Assembly (NCBI GenBank): GCA_021613535.1
Contig: CP075496.1
Span: forward strand, 10,478,001-10,542,000
Reading direction: 5' to 3'
Origin: Adineta vaga
Lineage: Eukaryota; Rotifera
Length of the DNA stretch: 64,000 bases
Part shown: piece after piece, positions 37,786-50,702 of the stretch
How the letters are laid out: each line of letters opens with the position of its first letter
Numbering within the stretch: the first letter of the stretch is position 1
Made by a program: the position numbers and the translations under genes
The notes under the pieces: model-generated
Told to the model about the DNA's origin: nothing
Database searches by the model: none
What the model saw: only the letters and a program-made list of their open reading frames with translations

Positions 37786-40151
37786 TCTTTCTGCCTATTT
37801 TTCGACGGTTAATCAATTTTTATTGTCAATAAACCATTTCTAGACACACAAGTTATTTTCGAACTGAAATCTTATCAATTTTTACTGATCTATCCCCAAA
37901 TTATCTCATATTTAGTTCTACATTAACTAGTCCCATCTTTCGTATCCCTATTTGATCCTTTCTGCTTATATGCGGCTAAGGAATATAACTACAAAGTGTT
38001 AACTGTCTTCCCTCCGCATCATCACATACGTATATGAATTCATACGTCGATTGAAAGATGAACACAAATTCTAGCAACATAAATCAGAAGAACGTCAAGT
38101 ACAAGTTAAAAGAAGAAGAAAAATATACGAAAAAATAGATAAAAAAAGACTTCTGACGTTAATTAAACAGCATGAAGATGGTAAACTAACTGTATTTTTA
38201 ATTAGCCATTCTATCAGGTAGTACAGTAAAGATTAAGAAAAGAAAGAAAGAAATATTTTCTCTATATTAACTTGTGTATTCTCTTAATTCATTCTCATTT
38301 ATGTTATGCCTTACTGGATGGAAATTAATATTGAATAAACTATTATTGTACACTATCTTTTTCATTACGAACAGGCTTGCCAAATGAAACTTTTAGAAAT
38401 CAAGAGTTTTTGAAAAAAAATCAGGAGGTTTTCTTTAGATATTCAAGAGCGTTTATATAATTTTTATTGTACGAAAGTTACGTTCATCTAAATACTCGCT
38501 CAAGTGCTTCTGATGGTATCCATGTTCTATACTGTTACTGAACTTTTCATTTATCCAGTTTGGAAAAACGGACCTCATATTCGAGCTTCACCACTCCAAC
38601 TATTCATCGGTAAACCCTTGCCCAAAACTATTGTTTGTTTTGTAGAAGGAAAGATGTTTCTTTGTCTCAAACAATAGGATCCATTCTTTTAAAACTATTG
38701 TCAAATTCAGATTTCCTCTCCTCGATCACCCTTAAGTCAAATATTAGGTTAAACGATCTCTAGTTTTTTCATTTATCTTCCGATCAATCAGCGAAAAGCG
38801 ACCAAACAAACAAACAAGTAAATAGTTTATTCTCGCAGAATTTTCTATGAGAATCAGAATAATATATAACTTTCGACTCAGTGCATCTCTATAAGTTTAC
38901 AGACCTGTCGCTCTTCCCTTACAAGATAATTATTAGCAAATGAATATTAACTTCTCGATTAATATGTAATTAACTAATTACTATTAAATTTATGGCTTTC
39001 TTCAATGAGACTATATTTCTCTGTCGATTGGATTTCTCTGAGTATACTCGATTTAGTAAAAACATAAACATAAAACTTTGTAGATGTCAAATGAGTGTTC
39101 ATTTTGTTTCTACTATTGTTCTCAAAAAAGCATCATGTGACTGAAAACTGATCTATAAAAAGCATTTGACACAGAAATAGTTAATAAAAATCTATTCAAT
39201 TCTGATTAATTTCTCGTTTTCTCTACCAAAGTTCTATAAACGACAATATGTCAGTAAATTTCGACTAAGAAAAAGAAAAAATTCGGAGAAAAGGACAAAA
39301 ATTCAAGACATTCCTGATCAAATCAGGAAGTTTGACAGCTCTGGTTGTAGACCTCATAACAGATTGAGACCTTAACTTGGAATCGCCGCACACTAGCTGT
39401 CAAGCAGAAACATAGATGATGTGTTTTCATAAATTACTGTAATTATTTTTGAGACAGTTCATTATTTTGAGTAGTTAAGTTCAGCAATAATAAATAAAAA
39501 GACATTTCTACAACAGCATGCAACTGACAGTTAGTCAACATCATGCGAATGTATGTTTAAATACGTGAATTTTAAGGTTGTATTATTGACAGTCGTCGTT
39601 TTGAAAGTATGAAAGTGGTAGTGGATTTCTTATTCATATAGATAGTTTTGTTTCACGATATATTAAATAATGAAAGAATATGTTGATCTATCGATATTTT
39701 TCCCTTTTTTTTTTGGTAGATTCTTGACAGTTTTGAATCAAAATAAATTTTTTATAATAATTAATATTCCTATTTTCATAAGAGTAAAGAATTTAATATG
39801 AGCAGTGCAAAGATGCAAAAATTTCGTTGAACTCGAAACATATCTTAATTATTGAACGAAATAGTTAACGATGTGAGCTTTGAATTATCTTTGAAAGTAT
39901 AGAAGAATGAAGATCTGATTATCATAAACTCACAGCCACGCCTTTATTATAAACAACAATAGTATTTAAACTATTCATAGTGACTGTTTTTAGTTGCATT
40001 TGCATATTAACAGAACAAAGAAAAGTTTTTTTTTGTTTGGTTTGAGTTGAATGTTGCTTTTACTTTTATTTTCTTTCTTTCTTTGACTACTAATAAAAAA
40101 GAGACAGAGAGAGAGAAATAAATAGTTCGCCTTTCGTCAATTACAGTTACT
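37786..40151. other. Large intergenic region, possible decayed mobile element
   Basis: The longest gene-free stretch outside the BarH spacer. No open frame resembles a protein. Near 38372 and 39346 lie weakly similar sequences in opposite orientation (CAGGCTTGCCAAA and the complement of TTTGACAGCTCTG). A perfect 8-base hairpin (TTCCTGAT-CAA-ATCAGGAA) is at 39311-39329 beside the right one. Target-site duplications are not visible, so a transposon origin is only a guess. Confidence 0.3.
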
Positions 40152-41228
40152 ATGAGCACTATTGGAATGGCAACTAATAAAAGTAAACATTCACGTACTG
40201 TTAGTGAATCTTCGAGTCATACAGGACTAGATCCTGAACAACGACATGCAGCTAATCTCGAGCGATATCGTTCTTTATCAGCCAAAGTTGAACGTTGTTT
40301 ACAAGAATTAATCGAACGTGTATGTAAACAAAATCCGACATTAAATTTTGAATTACTCACTCCACCTACATCACATTTAACATCTCATTTACCAAATGAA
40401 AATAAAGAATACTATTTCGATTTTTATCTTGTGTGGAAAAATCTTGGTCAAATACAGGTTCAGAAAGGTGAATCATCAATATGTTGTAAAATCAAATATC
40501 TTAATAAATCAATAGTATGGTCACGTGCTGAACAAGATCGTCTTTTAATTTCCTATGTAGATAAGACAAAAGCATCCTATCTCAATGGACGTGGTTTACG
40601 AGATTTGTTTTTCGAAACATTTCATGACATATCTCCTGATTTAATACGTTTGGATTTCTTTGAACATTTGATCTATTTCGATTTAATCGTTCCATCTTCT
40701 AAAGATAAGACGACATGTCATATATCACTTCTTCCATGTATACATTTATCCGAAGAAAATGAAGTTTTACTTCCATTTGGTACACTTCGTTGGTACTCAA
40801 GATCATTATCATCCATCAAAGAAAATAATTTAAATAATTGTTTTCAACAACCATTACAAAATATTTCTATTCGTCGTTATATGTCTACAAATGATGCAGT
40901 TGATACATCAGCAAAATGTACACGACAAGATCAACAAGCATTTGCACGTGTTCGAGCAATTATTCATGAATTATTACTACCATGTACATTAGAACATATT
41001 GATACAATAGAACAACTTCGAGTACCTTTTGAAAATGATCTCGATGAAACAAAGAAACTTTTCTTTTTACCTCATCGAATAGATCGAAATTGTAACATAT
41101 TTCCAGCCGGACAATATTTATTGGATGATCCAAGAGCAAAAAGATTCTTTAAACGAGTATTACAGACAAATACTAAAATACCCACGAATGTACAAACAGA
41201 AAATAGTGAAATAAAACAAGAGAAGTGA
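40152..41228 (+). CDS. Mab-21-like domain protein
   Basis: Single-exon frame of 358 aa, the same length and intronless state as classical Mab-21 proteins. The segment from about residue 78 resembles the Mab-21 nucleotidyltransferase-like core: YYFDFYLVWKNLGQIQV, then KASYLNGRGLRDLFFETF in place of the G-Y-L-S-A-R-K-I-R-x-x-F block. Mab-21/cGAS-like proteins share a nucleotidyltransferase fold; many have no known activity. I do not see the paired acidic G-S-x-x-D-type catalytic motif clearly, so an inactive or structural role is more likely. Similarity fades after about residue 200. The ATG follows an acceptor-like AG by 5 bases. Confidence that it is a real gene is high; the family call is moderate. 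Confidence 0.6.
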   Translation: MSTIGMATNKSKHSRTVSESSSHTGLDPEQRHAANLERYRSLSAKVERCLQELIERVCKQNPTLNFELLTPPTSHLTSHLPNENKEYYFDFYLVWKNLGQIQVQKGESSICCKIKYLNKSIVWSRAEQDRLLISYVDKTKASYLNGRGLRDLFFETFHDISPDLIRLDFFEHLIYFDLIVPSSKDKTTCHISLLPCIHLSEENEVLLPFGTLRWYSRSLSSIKENNLNNCFQQPLQNISIRRYMSTNDAVDTSAKCTRQDQQAFARVRAIIHELLLPCTLEHIDTIEQLRVPFENDLDETKKLFFLPHRIDRNCNIFPAGQYLLDDPRAKRFFKRVLQTNTKIPTNVQTENSEIKQEK

Positions 41229-41702
41229 TTTATTTTGTATCCAGATGCACTTTGTTGAATAAAAATTCTTTGTTTTACAACTATTTTTGAACTATTTGTA
41301 TTTTGAAACAAAGTTTGACTTCCTTACCGGGACTACCCATAGTTCAATTGGTTTCACTATTTTTGATCAAGCGAAAGACGACATCTACCGAATAATAAGT
41401 TTCAATGGATTTCATTTTCCAGATTAACAATACAGATAAACAAATCTATTTTTCTATTATTATATGTCTAAGATATGAAGATTGTCTTCGAAATTTCTTT
41501 TGGATATAAACGGAGGTTCCATTGAGTTATTCATGGCCGATTGGTTAGGTCAAACGGCCATATCAAATCAATCATTCTGTTACTGTTAGTTAGTCAGATG
41601 ACCATATTAATCTGATCTCATCATAATTGGTTGATCGAGTAATAAGTTTTATTTTATTTTCAGACTTTTTTCGTCGTTGTTTTCCATCATCCTCGACTCG
41701 AA
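41229..41702. other. Intergenic upstream of RPS11
   Basis: No gene. The stretch just before RPS11 has a polypyrimidine tract (CTTTTTTCG from 41665) directly after an AG at 41662-41663, resembling either a 5' terminal oligopyrimidine start or a trans-splice acceptor. Confidence 0.35.
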
Positions 41703-42340
<638 letters not shown>

Positions 42341-42847
42341 ATAAAATCTAACAAATGACAACATAACAGCGACGAACATAGTGTTATTTTCATTTTGTTT
42401 TGTTTTGCTGTCAATTGTGATTAGACATATCTCATTAATGAGAATAAGAATAAAAGAAACAACAACTTGATAACATCAATTCTATATAAAACAGTATCTT
42501 TTTCTAAAAAGTTAATTTCAGTTTTTTCCTTTTTAGATTAATTAAATGAAAGTAATTAGACAAGATATTTCATTCAAGACAATGGCAATGTGATGATTGT
42601 ATTTATCTGTAGTTCAATTTCTATATACTTTGAGAGTCATTGAAAATTGTTGTTCTTTCCTTTCTCCTACTCTTATTTTAATTTCATCATTTACGTTAAA
42701 ATTTTTCTTTTCTTTCTTCTACAACAATAAAGTTGTATAGTGAGCATGTGATGTCTCTCACGTTATTTGATCTCGTAGGTAGTTGTATAAAAGAACTATT
42801 CATTTGTTTTAGATATTCATTTTTTCAATTTTTTATTCGAACTAACA
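42341..42847. other. Intergenic, no feature recognised
   Basis: Between RPS11 and NBR1 on the same strand. An acceptor-like AG lies at 42811-42812, 35 bases before the NBR1 start. Nothing else stands out. Confidence 0.4.
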
Positions 42848-45800
42848 ATGGCATCTGATCAAATAGATGCAAATGCTGATGATAGAAAAAAATCAGCACC
42901 AATGGAATTTAACAATTGGAATGAATTGATTCAACATGTAAATATTAATCATATATCCTATAGAGTATCTTTCAAGTGTGCTTTATGTCATTTTCAGACC
43001 CAGAGTTTATCGCAAGGTTCTGATAAGAAACTGAAAATCTGTATGATTGATGAAGAAAATGAAGAAATTCGTTTACAGAATCAAGATGAATTTGATTTAA
43101 ATGCTCAAGTAAATATCTCTCTTTAGATGATGACAATATTATGATCAATTCTTTTGTTTTAGTACGCTCGAGATCATGATATTAAATCTCTCACTTTCGT
43201 TGTCTATCTCGATGAGAAACATCTATTTAATGGAATATATCATGTTGAAAAACCAATAGAAAAAGTCACTTTTCCTGCAGATAAATTACTAATGCTGTTG
43301 GACAATGTTCTCGTTGAAAAATGGTATATACCAGTTAAACAAGATGAACCACTTGGTGTTTGTTTATTGGCTGCAATTAGTTTAGCTCAAGATGGTATTG
43401 AGAAAGAAAAACTATTTTATTTTATAGAAACAATGTTTTTCTTCGATTTTTTCTCAGGTAAACTTGAAAACGATGTCGATTGTAAACGATTTATTGAAGA
43501 TATTATTCCTGAAGCATTTCGAAAAGTAATATTGATAAAAAAAAAGCTTTTTTCTCTCTATACTAATTCCATGTTTCAGTTACAAAATACTGAATCTGTC
43601 ACGTCATGGCCACGTGAAATACAATGTGGTATATTTGAAATGATTGAATTATTGATTGATTTAGTTGGTATTCGTATTTGCTATCCTCCAGTGCCTATTG
43701 CATTATTAAATACACTTGCTATGGTTTGTTTATTGTCGTTTTAAAATCTTATTTTCTAAAACGAAAATAACTATCATTTAGACATTTGATACGAATACAA
43801 AATTTTCACAAAAACATAAAAACGAATTGATACCATCACGACGTGTATATACTATGAAAGATGATGATTTCCTAAGTGAAGAATACGATCATGAAACATA
43901 TGGTTGGCTACGATCAATTATTCAACGTGTAAGTTTTTAATTAGAAAATAATTTTGTTTTATATATCTATCGATGTTTAGTTCCTTGCACAAAATGGTTT
44001 AGATCGTATTCGTTTACAATTCGAATGTATTAAAGCATCAAATTCTACAACTTCAGCAATGGTTTGTCATTTTCTTGATTGATTTTCTCAACAAAAAATG
44101 TGATGATTTGATTTTTAGGAATATAATGCTCTATTGAAACTATTTTTAAAATGTAATAAATGTATCAATGCACAACGTTATCGTTGTATCTTTCATCGAC
44201 CAATCCATCTCGTGATTCAATATCTTCGAAAACAAAAATCTGCTATTGAAGAAAATCATGAAGTAATTATTGAACTTCTTTTTATTTATTTAGCACAAGA
44301 TTATCTACTTTTTTTTCTAGTTAAAACAATTGTATGAAACATTAATGGATATTTGTTATAAGTATGACTTCAACGATGAAATGAAGAGTTTATTGGCTAT
44401 GTCAAATGCATCAAAACAAGCAGATATATTAACAAAATCTGCTGAATGTGGTTCGGAAACAACACCACTTATTGAGGTAAATAGATAAGCACAGTTTCGA
44501 TTCTTAATGCACAAGAACGATGCCAAATCATAATTTTATAAGACTAAAAAATATGTTTTATATTCATTATTGATTATGAGAACGTTTCTAGATACCAACA
44601 TCTGTACAAAGAAAAACTAAAAATTATGATTGTTACGAGAAACTTGCTGAAGATATTCGCACAATGTCAATGACTAATGAAGATATAGAACGAAAAGTAA
44701 GTTCATTCTTATATCATTGTTTCTCTATAATCGATTGTGATGTATTTTCTTTAAGAATATTAAAAAACAACGAACCGACGAACAAGTACCAATCACATTA
44801 TTTACTCGTAATAATCTTATGGAATGTATCGATGTAAGACAATGAATAAAACGAAAAACAAATTGCTTATCTTTTTCTTTCCAGGAATTATTGACTTCAA
44901 CAGATAAACGTTCACTTAAACGAAAACATCGTCGTGAACATCAACGTTCAACCTTAATGTCAACCAGTTCTGGTCATATGAATAAAAAAGAAAATAAACG
45001 ATCAAATACTATTACACTGCCATCAATACAAAATTTCGATCGGTAAAGAGACAAATCTATGAATATTTCTTTTTTTGTTCTAACATTTTTGTTTAATATT
45101 AGAACAAATCCGGAAGATATTCTTCATTATTTTACTCCAATGAAATTAAAAATTGCGACACTTTATGATAATCTTCATACGGCTACATGCCTTGGTAATA
45201 TTCGTGACGTTTTAAAAATCGAAGAAAAACTTAAATTACTTCGGTAAGAAATAGTTTCACTATCAATCGATCAACATCATATCATTCTATCATTTGTTTT
45301 TAGTCCATTCTCTGCTCGTTTTATTGCGGATGAAAATACACCGGATGGAACAAGTATGCATCAAGGACAAGTTTTTCGTAAAGGTTGGATTCTTCTTAAT
45401 GATGGTTCATTGCCATGGGATAGTACAGATGTTCAATTGATTAATCTATCGGATGGTATTCAAGTTCTTCAACAACCTATTGTACCAACTACAGCACCAC
45501 ATGCTCGAGCTGTTATTACTGTCGATTATAAATGTGCAGATAAACCAGGAACATACGAAAGTAAATGGATACTTTCTTATCGTCAACAAACATTTGGTCC
45601 AATGATATGGTGTTCGATCGAAGTTAATGATCTACCGGTTGGAGAAAAATCTCAAATTCGTAAGAAATTCGACTGATCAATTTTGTAATGTTTCTAAATG
45701 TGATATTTTTTTCAGAAACACTTGTTGATGAAAGTGAATTTGAATTTATTGAAGTACCATTACCAGCCTGTTTTGATTTATCAAAACCATATCAATCTAT

Positions 45801-46775
45801 AATGCAATCGTCATCAAGTGCCAGTTCACTTCATGTAAATATCTTTCGTAGTTTTTGATACATTATAATTGTTTCGTTTGTGTCTTTAGTCAAGTTATAT
45901 TTTACCAAATGTTGATTCAACGGATTTATTATCGAACGATTTCAATGCTGTACATAGTAAGAAAAACTCTTCATTGGCTATTTTGTTTTAATATGATTTT
46001 CTTTTGTTTCAGTTGATAATTTGCAAGATCCATACGGTAGCGATACTGATGATTTTTCAACTCTTTCATCTTCATCTCCCACACCACCATCAGCTATTGA
46101 ACCAATTCTTCCAATAAATTTAGCATCTGAAGAACCAGTCTCATTGATTGAATTAGCTCCGCCAGTAGAAGAGCAAGCCACAACAGTTATAGATGCGAAT
46201 AAATGTGAAGAACGTCAAACAATTCGATTAAAGTACATATACATATACATAGACATATGTTAATATTTAATTATATATCATATTTTTATTTTAGTCAATC
46301 ATTAGATTTTGTTGATACAGTCGTAACAAATATTTTCAGCGTCGCAAAACAAGCAGGTTCAACAGCAAAGGCTATTTTTAATACATTACAAGCTTTTGAT
46401 GAGGTATGAAAACATATATGAAATATGTATATTGATCTATCAATATCCGATATTCTCTCTTTTTGTTTCGTTTTGTAGTCAAGTACTCCCGCAACACCTA
46501 CTACTCAAGAAGAACAACCTAAATTAGTCAATACATTTGCTGCGAGTCCAACAAATACGAATGGATTCTTTGAGCATATTGAACAAATTTCAATAACACG
46601 TACAGATTCATTTCCTTCAGAAGATCAAATGCAAGCATTAATTGAAATGGGATTTGTTAATCGAGCTAAAAATCAACGATTATTAAGAGAAAATGCTAAT
46701 GATTTAGCTAAGGTGATTGAATTCTTAACACTCGATTGCAATGATGATACAGATTGGTTTGCTCATCGTCACTAG
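42848..46775 (+). CDS. NBR1: NBR1-like selective autophagy receptor
   Basis: Carries ubiquitinated cargo to autophagosomes. Eighteen exons: 42848-43108, 43163-43394, 43458-43525, 43580-43723, 43782-43928, 43981-44061, 44119-44262, 44321-44476, 44592-44696, 44756-44833, 44885-45042, 45103-45243, 45304-45659, 45716-45834, 45890-45956, 46013-46232, 46295-46403 and 46479-46775, 960 aa, like human NBR1. A PB1-like region (KICMIDEENEEIRLQ) is within the first 110 residues. A degenerate ZZ finger (CNKC then RYRC at 323-334) follows. The FW/NBR1 domain spans about 573-690 (DENTPDGT, FRKGWILLNDGSLPWD, KPGTYESKW). A LIR motif with acidic lead-in, DESEFEFIEV, is at 695-704, and a UBA domain near 905-945 (ALIEMGF). 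The ZZ finger lacks its second cysteine pair, so zinc binding is doubtful. The family call rests mainly on FW, LIR and UBA. Confidence 0.85.
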
Positions 46776-47219
46776 ACGCATTTGCAAATAACTTTTCTCT
46801 CAATTGTATGATTATGTAAAATAATACTTAATAGTTCTCTGATTTCTTTTAATCTAGCTTCTCACTTTTTTTCTTTTGAACTTTATATGTCATTTCTTTT
46901 TAATTATTATGAATACGTGATTGTTTTCTATCTCGTTCGCAAAAATGTACATAATGCTGTTTTTCTTTCATATTATCATTATTATTATCATTATTATCTC
47001 TTTAGTTAAACATACAAACAAAAAATAATCTGAAATCTTAGAACTCTTGTGTGTGTGTGCATGTCATATTCATTTTGAACAATAAATTAAAGATTTCTAT
47101 CTTCACCTTCTTTGAAACTGTCCCTAATGGAAACATAAAAAAATTTAAGAAAAATGAATGAAAAAGAAAAACTTTCATAAATAACCTTTTCTTGTCATTT
47201 TAGATTGATATTTTCATTG
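46776..47219. other. Intergenic, no feature recognised
   Basis: 3' region of NBR1 with an AATAAA site near 47081 and a small ATT/ATC repeat at about 46976-47000. Includes the probable 5' leader of the next gene after an acceptor at 47200-47202. Confidence 0.4.
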
Positions 47220-47515
47220 ATGTAAGTTTAATTTGAAAGAACATCTTATGAAAATCTTGTCAACTATACAGGTTACGTCATAAGTCAATTCTTGAAACAT
47301 ATGGTTTGGGTTCATCATCAACTGAAGATCAACGTCCAAGTTATGATGAACGTTATCCACCAGTTCGACAACGTAATGACCGAGAACGACCACGTTCAAT
47401 TCGTTTAAAGCCACAAGAATATCTTTTACTTATCTGTGCTGCTCTTGGTATTTCAGCTCTAATTATATACAACGTTTTTAAGTCATACACTGAATACTTT
47501 TCATCCGATGATTAA
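47220..47515 (+). CDS. Small tail-anchored membrane protein; start codon split by an intron
   Basis: Exon bases 47220-47221 (AT) join 47272-47515 (G onward) to make an 81-aa protein. The frame open before the acceptor has no other ATG, while joining at a canonical GTAAGT donor (47222) and ACAG acceptor (47270-47271) creates ATG exactly at the junction. The protein has a charged, Arg-rich N-terminal half (PPVRQRNDRERPRSIRLK), one transmembrane helix (about 52-70) and a short acidic tail ending SSDD. This layout fits a tail-anchored protein. I do not recognise the family. Confidence 0.65.
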
Positions 47516-47766
47516 TCTGATGTCAACGTTAACTAAATCTCAGATCATGCACTTATAGTAATGAAAATTTTCTTTCTTCTCTCAATCTTTTAGTGGTAGT
47601 TGATGTTTTATCTATAAATAAATCTAGTCTTATATGTAAATATATTCATTTGTTTTAGATTAATCATTCATTACACCTCCGTTGGGTAGTAATGTTATAT
47701 TTTAATATGTTCATCAATTGGACTTAAGAAAAAACAAACTATATTTGAATCAAAGATTTCCATTCG

Positions 47767-49095
47767 ATGGACATGGAAAATTCTGTGTCAATGAAGAGAA
47801 AACATGAAGAAGATGATGGTGATGAAACAAATATTCTGAATAATAATAATAAAAATAATGTCGAATCAACAGTAATTGATAGTAAGTAAAACTTTGATGG
47901 AAATGAATTGTTATAAGTTTCAATTTGAATTTAGATAAGAATGAACAAATAACAAATAAAAAACAGAAGAAGAAAAAGAATGTTCGTTTTGACGATGTAA
48001 CTGTCTATTACTTTGCTCGTAGTCAAGGTTTTGTTAGTGTACCAAGTCAAGGTACAATTACTCTGGGTATGTTATTAAACAATTTTCCTTGCTTTTTTTT
48101 TATAAATGATTATTTTAGGTATGGTTCCTGAACATTCACATGTCGAACAGTATTCAGTATCAGATTTTTTACGTCATCGTCGAGCAATACACAAATCAAT
48201 ATTACGTGAAAGAAAACTACTTCCACCACCTTCATCTACTAGTGAGTTACAAAACAAAATTGATAGTTATCACTTTATCGAACATTTCTTTTAGCTATAG
48301 ATAGTGATAATGATGAAGATGAACCTCTTCCTGTTGATGATTATTATTTTGTTCAACCGATTGCTACTCGACAACGTCGAACATTATTGAAACAAGCTGG
48401 TCTTGTTAAAATTGATGCAACAGAAAAACATGAATTAACCTTAATTCGACGTTCACGTGAAGTCTGCGGTTGTTCGTGTACACGTGAAACAGGTGGTTGT
48501 CAACCATCCACATGTGATTGTTATTTGAATGGTATTGCATGTCAAGTTGATCGTTTAACATTTCCATGTCCATGTGCAACAATGCTTTGTAAAAATCCAT
48601 TAGGAAGACTTGAATTTAATCAAAATCGTGTACGAAATCATTTTTTTGATACAATTACAAGATTGGAAGCCGAAAAAACTCAAGAAACACTTCGTAAGAA
48701 TATTTCCTTTTTTTTGCTCTCGTCGTCTTGTAATTCTATGTATATTTCATTTTGATTCAGCATGTTCAACAAAACAATCCGATGATCTGTCCACTATTAC
48801 ATCACTTTTATCATCAATCATATCCCAAATTGAACTTGATGAACATCAAATTGCATCTGTTCTAAATTTACTGGTTTCATCAGTCGAAAATCCAGCAATA
48901 AATACCGACGAATCGTCGTCATTCTTGCCGATGATTTCATCTTCTAATATTACAACAACATCTTCCACTTGTATTCCATCTTCAATCAAGGATCAGTCAA
49001 TTCAAACATCCCGAGCATGTCATACATCGCCTTTACGACGAATAACAACTAATTCTCTATCATCTTCATCAATTATTTCGACTGAATTGTCGTAA
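47767..49095 (+). CDS. CSRNP: Cysteine/serine-rich nuclear protein (CSRNP/AXUD1 family)
   Basis: Predicted nuclear transcription factor, 367 aa, exons 47767-47881, 47935-48066, 48119-48241, 48295-48693 and 48761-49095. Family blocks: KKNVRFDDVTVYYFARSQGF, VPSQGTITLGMVPEHSH, then the cysteine-rich region EVCGCSCTRETGGC, CDCYLNGIACQVD and FPCPCATMLCKNP, followed by GRLEFNQNRVRNHF. The C-terminal part is serine rich. In vertebrates these genes answer to axin, TGF-beta or IL-2 signals. All cysteine blocks are intact. Confidence 0.92.
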
Positions 49096-49710
49096 AACAA
49101 AATCAATTGTATCATTCTTTTTTTCTTTATCGGCTTGATATTTTTTTGCTATTTATTCCTATGTTTGCATTTTTTTTCTTCTTTCTCTACATATGGATAT
49201 TTTAAAAGAACGTGATTGAACAAATAATATCAATTTTTCTATACAATCAAACTATTTACGATGTCTATGAATTGTTGTTTATTTCGACGCCTCCTATCTG
49301 TTGTTGACGAAAGAAACATCGAAATCTTCTCTAAACATATTATTTCGACCTTGTTATCAGCTTTTGTAAATTCTTTGCAATTTGTCTATCAAAATATTGA
49401 TGGTATGATGACTATAGTAATGAACATGATATTAACTTAAAGATATGCCTACGATGTATCTTGTTGTCCGATAAATAGAAAAATGTCTGCATACGATAGT
49501 CATCTGTAGGACTACAATTCTCAACTAATCCTAAATCAATTTGAATGAATCGCTTTTATTTTTCTGTATTCTAGTTGAATGTCATGTGTACAATGACGCA
49601 TCGAGGTTAAATAAAGAAGATAAAGGAGGAAGAAGCAGAGGAGGAGAAAGTAGTTGAATAGTATTCGACATACGAATATAAATACTTACGTGTTCATTTC
49701 TCAGTTTTGT
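49096..49710. other. Intergenic upstream of the chitin-binding gene
   Basis: No gene. A purine-rich tract (about 49617-49655) and ATATAAATAC at about 49676-49685, a possible TATA element 26 bases before the start codon, are the only features noted. Confidence 0.35.
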
Positions 49711-50702
49711 ATGTTAAAGATGAAATCGACAAGCATATTTCAAGGTAAGCAATTGATAAACTACTCTATTGATCTATGAAGATTTTGTTATTCAATAGTT
49801 TTCTTTATTTTTCTTCTGGCTCTTCAATGGAATCAAATTCATGCTAGAAATCTTACTGTTCAGATAACAACGGAAAGTATGATAAGAAATGAAAGCGTAA
49901 CAACAATGAAAACTCATGAAAAGTTAGTAGAAACTAAAGTCGATAAAAAACCATTGACAATTTTATTATGTGAACAACGTGATAAACCTTATTTTCTTCC
50001 ACATAAATCTAATAACAGTCAATTCTATGTATGTGTTAAAGGACAATTATTCTTACTTAATTGTCCGATGGATCATCGATTTGATAAAGAACTTGATCAA
50101 TGTGTTCGTAAAACTATTGAGAATGAAATTGAACAAAGTAAATTATTGATATTGAAAAATGTTCTATGGGTTATTAAGTAACATTGTTTTTTTTTCTTTT
50201 AGAACCCAATATACCAATTTTAATTCCACATGAAACAAATTGTGGTTGGTATTATGTTCAACGTAATGGTACAACAGGTGAACGTGTTCTTAATCATTGT
50301 CCAATGCCACAATTATTTGATATTGCAACACTTGAATGTAAAAATTATACAGAAGTTAAATGTCAAGATCGTTTTGAACCAAAAGATGCATGTAAGTGAA
50401 AAGAAAACTCTTCGACTTTATTGTTGTTTTCATCTCTAGGTGATTATCAAATTCGGTCATCTGCTCATTCATATCCATGTTCATACATACCTAGCTGTAA
50501 AACTCGTCTTGATGGTTTATATCCTGATCGTTTACGTGATTGTCGGATGTATTTTCGATGTACATCAGAACGAAGTTCAGAATCGTTTTCCTGTTCACAA
50601 AATACTTTACCATTAGGTGAAAGATTTAGTTTTGAAGAACAACGTTGTTTACCTGCTCAATATGTAGAATGTATCAATGACCAACAAAAACCTTTCGTTT
50701 AA
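49711..50702 (+). CDS. Secreted protein with peritrophin-A (chitin-binding type 2) domains
   Basis: Exons 49711-49744, 49799-50137, 50203-50391 and 50440-50702, 274 aa. The N-terminus is a signal peptide (VFFIFLLALQWNQIHA, cut about residue 26; a second in-frame ATG lies at 49720). Three cysteine clusters follow: CEQRDKPYFLPHK to DKELDQC, NCGWYYVQRN to CKNYTEVKC, and CKTRLDGLYPDRLRDCRMYF to EEQRCLPAQYVEC. The spacing and the aromatic YxxC/MYFRC pattern fit CBM14 domains that bind chitin, as in rotifer jaws, egg shells or lorica-like coats. The third is the best match, the second the most diverged. The donor at 50138 was chosen because it keeps frame. Confidence 0.78.

Noticed and set aside
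41317-41355. Sequence with a GTTCAATT loop resembling part of a tRNA
   Set aside because: The neighbouring bases do not pair into acceptor or anticodon arms.
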